In this document: positions 9,647-18,600 of the stretch, piece after piece | Numbering within the stretch: position 1 is the first letter of the stretch | Layout of the letters: each line of letters opens with the position of its first letter | Origin: Yponomeuta sedellus | Taxonomy: Eukaryota > Arthropoda > Insecta > Lepidoptera > Yponomeutidae | Direction of reading: 5' to 3' | Assembly (NCBI GenBank): GCA_934045075.1 | Contig: OW203749.1 | Location: 5,484,804 to 5,548,803, forward strand | Length of the DNA: 64,000 nucleotides | Translations under genes and position numbers: made by a program | Notes under the pieces: generated by a model | Databases searched by the model: none | Told to the model about the DNA's origin: nothing | The model's input: only the letters and a program-made list of their open reading frames with translations

Positions 9647-12600
9647 CTCGGGAATAGAGAAGAACACAGATACTTTATGTATGTTTATAATAAATTGCTA
9701 TATGTATTATATGTGGTTTGATCCCGATCAGGATCAAACCACGTTTCCGTTTGTTTAGTGTAGCAACTCTCTCTCTCTCTCTCTAAAATTTCTACCCGGG
9801 CATGCATGGCTGTCCCTAGTTATTTTTAAGTTATCTTATATTTGACGATGTAATACGTCCATATATTCAGTGTAAAGTATCTACAGGATTCCCGTCTTTG
9901 TTTTATTGAAGAGCCAGCTCCCATCAACCAGATTTATACCACTTCACGTCTACCAGGTTACCCCACCGCTGTGCTTACAATAGGCACATGCAAAAACAGG
10001 GACACGTCTAACATATTTTAAACTTTCGCTACTTGTACATACTCGTAGTTAGAATATTTCCGGACAAACTAAGCGGACCATTGCTGAAAGAGTCAAGGAA
10101 CATAATTATCGCAGCTGTCAAAAACCGCCAGGTGGAAAAGTCAGCGATAGCGGAACATCTTCTTGAATCAGGATCAAACCACTGGATAGAATTACACAAA
10201 CCATCGGTACTTTCCAACGATCGCCATTAGCTGAATTGTGCGTGAAGCGGTTGAAATTAAGAAACACAAAAAAATTAATTGGGAATGTGGTTTCAAACTG
10301 TCGCAAACGTGGGATCCGGTCATCAAGATGTGTTCGAGTGGAAAAAGTCTCATGGCTTATCGTCCGACATTGTCAGTGTAGTGTGTAACAACCCTAATAG
10401 TGCTTTGTGATAGCTGATTGAGTAGTCTGAAACCTCATCAGCCGAAGATGCGAACGGGTACCAGCCATCAGTCTTCTCGTGACCACGATGGCTGTAATGT
10501 CGTTGAAACGTCAAGGTAAAATAGCAATAAATTACTACGCGATTAAGCCCCGAAAATATTCTAACTATGTGTAAGTCGCGAAAGTTTAAAATAGGTTATG
10601 TATTATATGTTATGGTTTATGTAAGTATAATATTTTTAAGTATAAGTATGTAAATCAATAGCGTCATATGTGCACCAACTACCCGTCTCACTTCCTTCAG
10701 AAACTCTCCATCGTAGGTTGTCTGGAAGAAATTGCTCTAAGCAATAAGGCCGCCAATTGTACTGTATCTTTGTAATAAGTTTTTTGTTTGTTTTTTCCTG
10801 GTGTACAATAAGGGATATTCTTATCTTATTCTTATAATGTAAAGAGAAGGTAAGAAATAGATAGATAGGTAAGGATAAAGAACTCTTCAAGGTTTGCTGG
10901 AAGAAATCTCTTACAGAGATAAGCTCGCCTTTGCACATGTTATTTCTTAAGTAATGTCCTGTTTAATGTTTTGTGTGCAAAAATAAAGAACACTTTATTG
11001 CATAACCAGAGAAAAGAATATCATCGACCAAAAAGGGATGTATTAATTAGCAAAGGGGAAGATAAAAAGTACCCGAAAGCTACGCGTGTGCATGCAACGC
11101 AGCATGCGGTGTGGCCTACGTCTGCCTCAACTGCCCTGCGTGCTTAGTGCGAGTTTTTTAACTACTCGATCGCGTTAACGTAAACTCATTATTCTATGGC
11201 ATCGAGGAAGCGCCACCTAGCGACAAGTATGGAAATTAAAATTGCTGAGTGCAAGTTGTAATGGTTTACGCCGAGAAGTGAACACGTTTACCAGCCAAAA
11301 CACGAATAAACGCGAGTGCGAGTTGTACTGTGACAGCGTTTTGCCAGTTCGAACGGTTAACTTACTCATACTCACTACTCAATGCTCGATTAACGCGGTA
11401 GTAAAGTTATTCGATTGGATCTGTCAAACTCGCACTAAGCACTCTGCCCTGTACTGAACTGTGCTGCGTCGCCTGGTCTCAGCATGCGCCCAGCCTTACC
11501 GTTGGTGTATCCGGCGCAGAACTTGTCGTTGCTCAGTACTTCCCAATAAGAGCTGGGCGTTTTCCGGAGACAGCTGTTGAGGTCCATATAGGGAAGCTCG
11601 ACGGTTTTTAGCAGCGAAGACAAGTCGCCACCTCGCGATATCAGACCCCATCCGGCAATCTGAAAAAGTTAAGCATTAAAAAATTGTTATCTATGTTTGT
11701 TTTTAATTTTTTTTTGTAAACCAGAGGAGGTATATAATTTTGTTTGTTAAACCTAAATATAGTATTTTTAATCATAGTATCCTAAGGTTAACACGCACTA
11801 GACAAAATAAAAACTGTTTTTATACGGATTTTACGCGTTTATTTTACATTTTCAGGTTCCAGGTACTTTTTATCTTCCCCTTTGCTAATACAACCCCATT
11901 TTGTCGATGTATGTCCGCCTGGGACGCCCCTTATCAGCCCTTCCACTCACATTCGCAATATATATCTGTTTCGTCAATATCTCTTTCTTCATCCACTCCA
12001 CAAAGCAACGCAACAATCCTTTCTCAATTTTACCGACACAAACCTTTCCCAAATTGCCATCCGCTAGCTGTTTTTCCTCTAAAGCATTGTCGAACTCCAA
12101 GCAGACTGGCCGCAGGTAGGGTTTGAACTCAAACGGCTGTGACAGGATCACCAAAGCGATGTCGTCCGCCAAGTTCCGATCCTCACCACGAAAGCTCTCC
12201 GGGATAACCAGCTCCTCAACCTGTTATAGGTTAACCTGTTACAAGCTGAGTTTTAGTGTCCTGACCGGTATTGCTGACCCATACAGTATAGTTGTTCTTA
12301 AAGAGTGACAGGTTCAAGCAGTATTTGACGCTTTTTGTGAGCTGCACAGTATATGCACAAAAACCAGACAAAGCATATACACATATTTTGAAGAAAAATC
12401 TATGAAATTTCAATGAAAAAAGGCATGCAAGTTACAGTAGACATAGTAAAAAATCTAAGTAATAATTACCATTATAAACTCCACTCTAGTCTAGTCTAGC
12501 CTTGCAAGCCTCCCCCATTCCGGACTTGGTCTCCGTGGACCAATCTATCTATACCTATACCTTCCCCAGGGAAGAGACCCGTGCCCCTCGATGGGGGCAT

Positions 12601-15600
12601 AGTGGATTGATGATGATGATAAACTCCACTTACAAAAGAGAACTGCGCCGAGGGTTCCTTCTCTCGCCACGGTCGGTAGATCTTTCCGGCAGCTATCGCG
12701 AAGTTGGTTGCCGGGTACATCACGTTGAAGTACAGATCCCAGAAGCAGTGGGCAGCTGCGAAATGCCACGAATGCTAATTGAAAACCAGCGCTGATGGCT
12801 CATACTCTTGGCACATACTCAGCCTTGAGTTCACACCAAACTGACTGTCAGCCGCCGAAAGTGAGCGAGCGTTACCTACGCAGTTTATTGTATTTCCGTA
12901 CATTTTCACATTTCACCGACAACACGTTATATATTACGATATACGTAGGCGCTGACATTCGGCGGTGGTTTAATACAGCGTGTGCTGACTGGCTATGCAT
13001 ATTAATATAGCGCGTCACTACGCGCCGCGGACACTGCTTGGCTACGTAATAATATAGCGCAACACTACGCCCCGCGGACGCTGATTGGCTACGCATTAAT
13101 ATAGCGCGTCACTACGCGCCGCGGACGTTAATTAGCTACGTATATTAATATAGCGGGTCACTACACCCCCCGGACGCTGATTGGCTACGTATTAATATAG
13201 CGCGTCACTTCGCCCCGCGGACGCTGATTGTCTACGTATTATTATAGCGCGTCACTACGCGCCGCGGACGTTAATTGACTACGTATATTACTATAGCGGG
13301 TCACTGCACCCCCCGGACACTGATTGGCTACGTATTAATATAGCGCGTCACTACGCGCCGCAGACGCTGATTGGCTAAGTACATTAATATAGCGCGTCGT
13401 TACGCCCCGCGGACGCTGATTTTTGGTTTGGTTTGGTTACGTAGGATTTAGCTACGTAGGTATTTTTACGTTTTCACTGGGGCTCACTGTGCCTGCTAAC
13501 ATTCGGCGGCTGACTATATGAGCTATGTAGATAGAATATTTTTTATTGTACACAGCAATTACAGAAACAGAAAATTATATAAAAATATAGTACAGTTGGC
13601 GGCCTTATTACTAAAAGGAAGAAGCGCTCGTGGCCTAGTCGAACAGAGTGATTGGAACCAATCACTTGAGTTAAGCAACAACAGGCGCGGTCAGGTGCGG
13701 GATACGCTTTAATGGCAGTAGTTATGTCAGAGGCCTTATGGGCGGCTTGATAACTTCTGACAGTAAGGCCCGTCACTGTCTTACAATCCTTCACCCCTTG
13801 GCCCCGCGGTGGATGTCCTAACCTTCCTGCGATGCAGGAAGAGGCCCCTGCCCCAGCAGTGGGGACGTACGAGGGTTGATATCGTCAACTAGTGTTTGGA
13901 CGCTTGGAAGCTCCAGGTAAGCCTTCTATTACGGTTTAATTTTACTATCAAGTAAAATTAAACCGCAACATGCGTCGCAGGCCGAGCAAGGGTGTTGCGC
14001 TACCTACCAGATATCACTACGTTGCGGCTGACAATGCTACCTCCGCAGATGAGCTTATAAGGGCTGGAGGTGCGCTGGTACACTGCAGTGTGCCAAGGGA
14101 GCTCTCCGCGGCCCGCCGTCGCTCCACCTACAACCATGGGCTCCAACCGTGGCGTCGTACGCCCACATTCTGGCGATTAAACCGAATAAAAACATAAAAA
14201 TCAATTGAAAACCCGACTGCGTAACGGATGCAGGATGGGTGACCACTATCGTGCTGTGGCTGTGGCTACTGCTAGTGTTAGTGGCATTTTTTCGTGCGCT
14301 TCCGTGCCTCGCAAGGCACGTTAAGCCGTTGGTGCCGGCTGTCATGTAACGGCGGTGGTTAAGCCATGTCAGATGCCTTATGGGCGGCTTGATAACTTCT
14401 GACAGTAAGGCCCGCCACTGTCTGACAATCCTCCACCAACCCCGACCGTGGCCATACTCCGCCACGGAGGCCAACCCCCGTGGTGGAGTATGACCTAACC
14501 TTGCTGCAATGCAGGAAGAGACCCGTGCCCCAGCAGTGGAGACATACAAAGGGTTGATATCAAGGATGATTATGTGGTAATTATTTTTTTTTTATTAAAA
14601 ATGTAAACATTATTATTATTAAAATTACATATTAGGTACATGTGCTAATTACATTTAGTGTAAGTGGAAAAAAAATCAGCAAAATAGGATACTTACCCAA
14701 GGCTGAGAGGCACTACTTTTCCAACCACGGCTCAAGCAGCATTTAAGTTAAGTAGGCAAGTGATAATGAAATTGTAGTGACATAGACCGTACATATACTC
14801 GTATATACACTAGCTGTGCCCCGCGGCTTATCGATTTTCTCATGGGAATAGGATATTTTCCCGCAATAAAACGTAACCTAGTGTTAATCCAGGGTGTCAG
14901 CTAACTCCATACCAAATTTTATTAAAATTGCTCCAGCCGTTTAGACGTGAAGAAGTAACAAACACACACTCACAAACTTTCGCCTTTATAAAATTAGTGT
15001 GATTAATGTGATGTGATGATAATATACACCCGAAAAACATAACTCTCCCTTCTGTTGCAGCTGGGTAAACCTCTGAAATTGCAATACGATTGATTTGGAA
15101 CATGACTCTCACGTTATGTTTGATAAATATACTTAGGGATTTCTTTGTTAAAACATGTTAGGATTGATAAATATATATTACGGGTACAGTGATATCGTTC
15201 CGATGTTAAACCTAACTGCAAATTAGGTAGTCGGGGCTGTAAGTAATGCAATTTGCTTAACCTAACTGCAAATTAGGTAGTCGGGGCTGTAAGTAATGCA
15301 ATTTGCTTAAGTCAGATATCGCTGCCTGTACGTAATACAGAGAATAGTGTAAAGAGGTTCGAAATTTCACTGATGCCGTGAGTCGCCCATTGGCTCAATT
15401 GGTAGAGCGCACAGATAGCCAGAGGTTGCGGGTTCGAATCCCGGCATGGGTGAAATTTTTAGCCTCTAAATAGGTTTTTAAATATATTACATCTTTATTG
15501 TAAATAGTAAATTTGAAACATCATTACACGTTTCAAAGGCAACTCATCTCTAACCTCAGATCATGATCTGAGTCTCTAACAGAGATCTCTTCCAGCCAAC

Positions 15601-18600
15601 CTTAGCATTGGGTGTTTAAATTAAGATATAGGTATCTAAGTGATTTTTTTGTTAAAACATTGATTCAATAAAAGTGAAATAATTGTGATAAGAATTATGT
15701 GCAAAGGGGGGCATATTCCTAAAGTTTCTTCCAGCTAGCTTAGAAATATTAAATGTTAAAAAAGAGCGGTTTAAGATAAATGAAATAAAACCTGAGAGCC
15801 AAATCTCACTTCATCAGCAAATAATTCGTATACGACTCTAAGGGCCAGTTTCTGAATTGAGAATTTCGCTAAGTAAATAGTTAACAGCGCTATCTCTTCA
15901 AATTTCTCAGCAAAGATCGTGACAGAACGTTACTTAAGTATTTACTTAGTGAAATACTCAACTCAGAAACAGGCCTTAAGGCTTACGACTTGAATTCTAC
16001 ATACAAAGTCGAGCGACAGCCAATAACTGTATTCTGAATGCAATGCTACATTAATTTTGAATGAGAAAATAAATGTCTAATGACTCTGTCGAGTTATCTT
16101 ATCTTATTTTTGTGCGACAAATGTCTAATCCTTCGAATATTTTTCGTCGACGACGCTTTCAATACACACGGGCGAGAATCGGCTCCCTGTTAATATAATA
16201 TAACGAGCGGTGGTAGCGGAGCGGTGTAGAACGCCGGCTTCTCAATCGGGAGGTCGTGGGTTCGAACCCCGGCATGTACCAATGACTTTGTTTTCTAAGT
16301 TATGTACATTTGTGAAATTATAGTAACAATACTAGCTGACTGTGAAGGAAAACATCGTAAGGAAACCCTAGTGTCTGAGGTGTTAGCGTACCTCAGCGCT
16401 TGCTACGAACAATGGCCCAACTATGAGGCTAAGTGCGGAAATCTCAGGTCTACTAACTAACTAACTAAGATAAGATTATTCTTAATTGTACACCAGAGCA
16501 CATAATTATAAAACATGTAAAGAAGTAAAACTGGCGGCTGGAGCTTGCTAAAAGCAATTTCTTCTGCAATTCAATTTCAATGCCCTGTTTCTTCTAATAT
16601 AAAAATCTCATGTCACGTGTATTTGGTCTCACCTGTAAATGATGATTCTATGTCAGTTTTGCCCAATATGGTGGAAATACTACCTGAAATAAACATTACA
16701 TTAGATTAGAAGATATTAGATTAGATTAATGCTCTTTTTTATGTAGCCTTTAAACGTCTCTCCGCAGGGCACAGGACTTCTCTCAGAGAGAGAGAAATGA
16801 GCTTAATTTAATTAATGATGGGCTTGATTTTTTCAGATTTTATTACTAGCCATTAGAGAGTAAAATGTGATCAATAGTGATGTGAGTGAGTGCTGTACAA
16901 TCCTAGACTGGGTTAGGGGATCCTAGTGGAAAGAGCGCCTGCTTTAGGGGTCGTCGTCGTCGTCAGGCTTACTAGTCCACTGCTGGACATAGCCCTCCCC
17001 TAAAGAGCGCCACGTTGTGCTGTCATAGGGGGTATTTAAAAACCTATTTAGAGGCTACTTAATAGGGGGTATTGCCCATAATCCCCGCGCTGGGCATGCG
17101 GGTTGGGGATCGCAGTTCGGTGGAAATGTACTGCAGGGGGCGCTGCTGCCCACCTTTTACGACACCCTCTAGTCGCCTTTTACGACACCCTCTTTTACGG
17201 CCTCTGACATGGCTTAACAATGACAGTAGTTAAGCCATTTCAGAGGCCTTATGGCCGGCTTGATAACTTCTGACAGTAAGGCCCGCCACTGTCTTACAAT
17301 CCTCCACCATCCCGGACTTGGTCCCCGTGGTGGAGTATGGCCTAACTTTCCTGCGATGCAGGAAGAGACTCGTGTCCCAGGGTTGATATCGACTCGACTT
17401 TAAGACACTAGAAAAAAGAGCACGTAATGGTTGTAGGGCGGTAAAACGGAAAAAAATAAGATAGACTTTGGAAGAGGCGGATGATAAATAAAAGCGAAAT
17501 TTCGAGCGTCTTTTCGACGCTATATTCCATTTTCACAACAAAAAAACATGGCCCAGCAAAAGTCTGAGGGGGTGAGGGGAAAAAAATACGTAGAAATGAA
17601 TAGAATAGAATAGAATATAATAGAAAAAACATTTATTCAAATAACACGCAAACACACATAAAATCTTATAAATAATAACATGGCCAGTTAAAGAACACAC
17701 TTAAGGCACAGATTAGATAATCTTAAGGTAAGAAATACCATTAGGTAATTAAAGTAATAGTTAAAATCACACAGCAGTGGCAAAGTGAGCTAAGCTGGTG
17801 GAGGCTCTGTGTGTCATGGTAGGTACCAGAAAAGGTTCTAGACTCAGCATACTCGTATATGTCCCGGGCTGTCAGTGGACAACGTGGACAACTCGTGTCA
17901 CTCCGTGTCACTCCCATGACTGACAAAGAGTATACAACCCACAGACTATCTATATAGAGATAACCACCTCATGACTGACTCGTCATTGGCAAAAACCGTA
18001 CTCCGTAGAGGGAGTAAAACTATAGAGCAAGCCACAGCGCACACATACAAGTTTTAAATGAAACAAACTTCGTAGCGACCATGGGTGAGAAAGAGATAGA
18101 GTAAACAGCAAAAGTGTAACTGCTTTTTTTGTTTGCCCCCAGTGTCAAGTTGACGTTTTTGGGGGCAAACAAACGACAAGATTTTGAAAATTTTATCATA
18201 TTTAACGCTACGCTAGCCGTTTCGAGGAGCAACCGTGTATTTGTGAAATGATATATTAAAAGTGACATAAATAGAGAAAGTATGGTGAATTGTAGTGTAC
18301 TTGTATGCAGAAATCTTTAAGAAAGAGCTTTGGGGGAAGTTTCCTTTGATAGGTAAGTAATTATTGTGTTTCAATTATTGTTAAGCCCAAAGTTGCCTTA
18401 TGTTGAGTATTTTAGTTAAGTTTCAACTAGTAGCTTTGCAACTAGTCCGTAAGAAAAGCAATTTAATAGAATTTTCTTTCCTAACCTAAAAAAACGAAGA
18501 GTAAAAAAATGTTGCCATCCGTTTATGTCGAAAATCCCGATCATTACTTGACCGTGTTGGCAGACGTTATTTATAAGCGACCGTACGATGGGAAAATAAA

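Noticed and set aside
12756..12774. Longer exon 4 beginning HSWHF
   Set aside because: The upstream acceptor would add residues that break the reading frame from exon 3; CATTTCGCAG gives the family-perfect VVIS-AAHC junction.
14696..14736. Possible minus-strand exon reading VVGKVVPLSLG before a GTAAGT donor
   Set aside because: Considered as the start of the catalytic domain, but the exon at 14169-14008 fits far better in sequence, phase and length.
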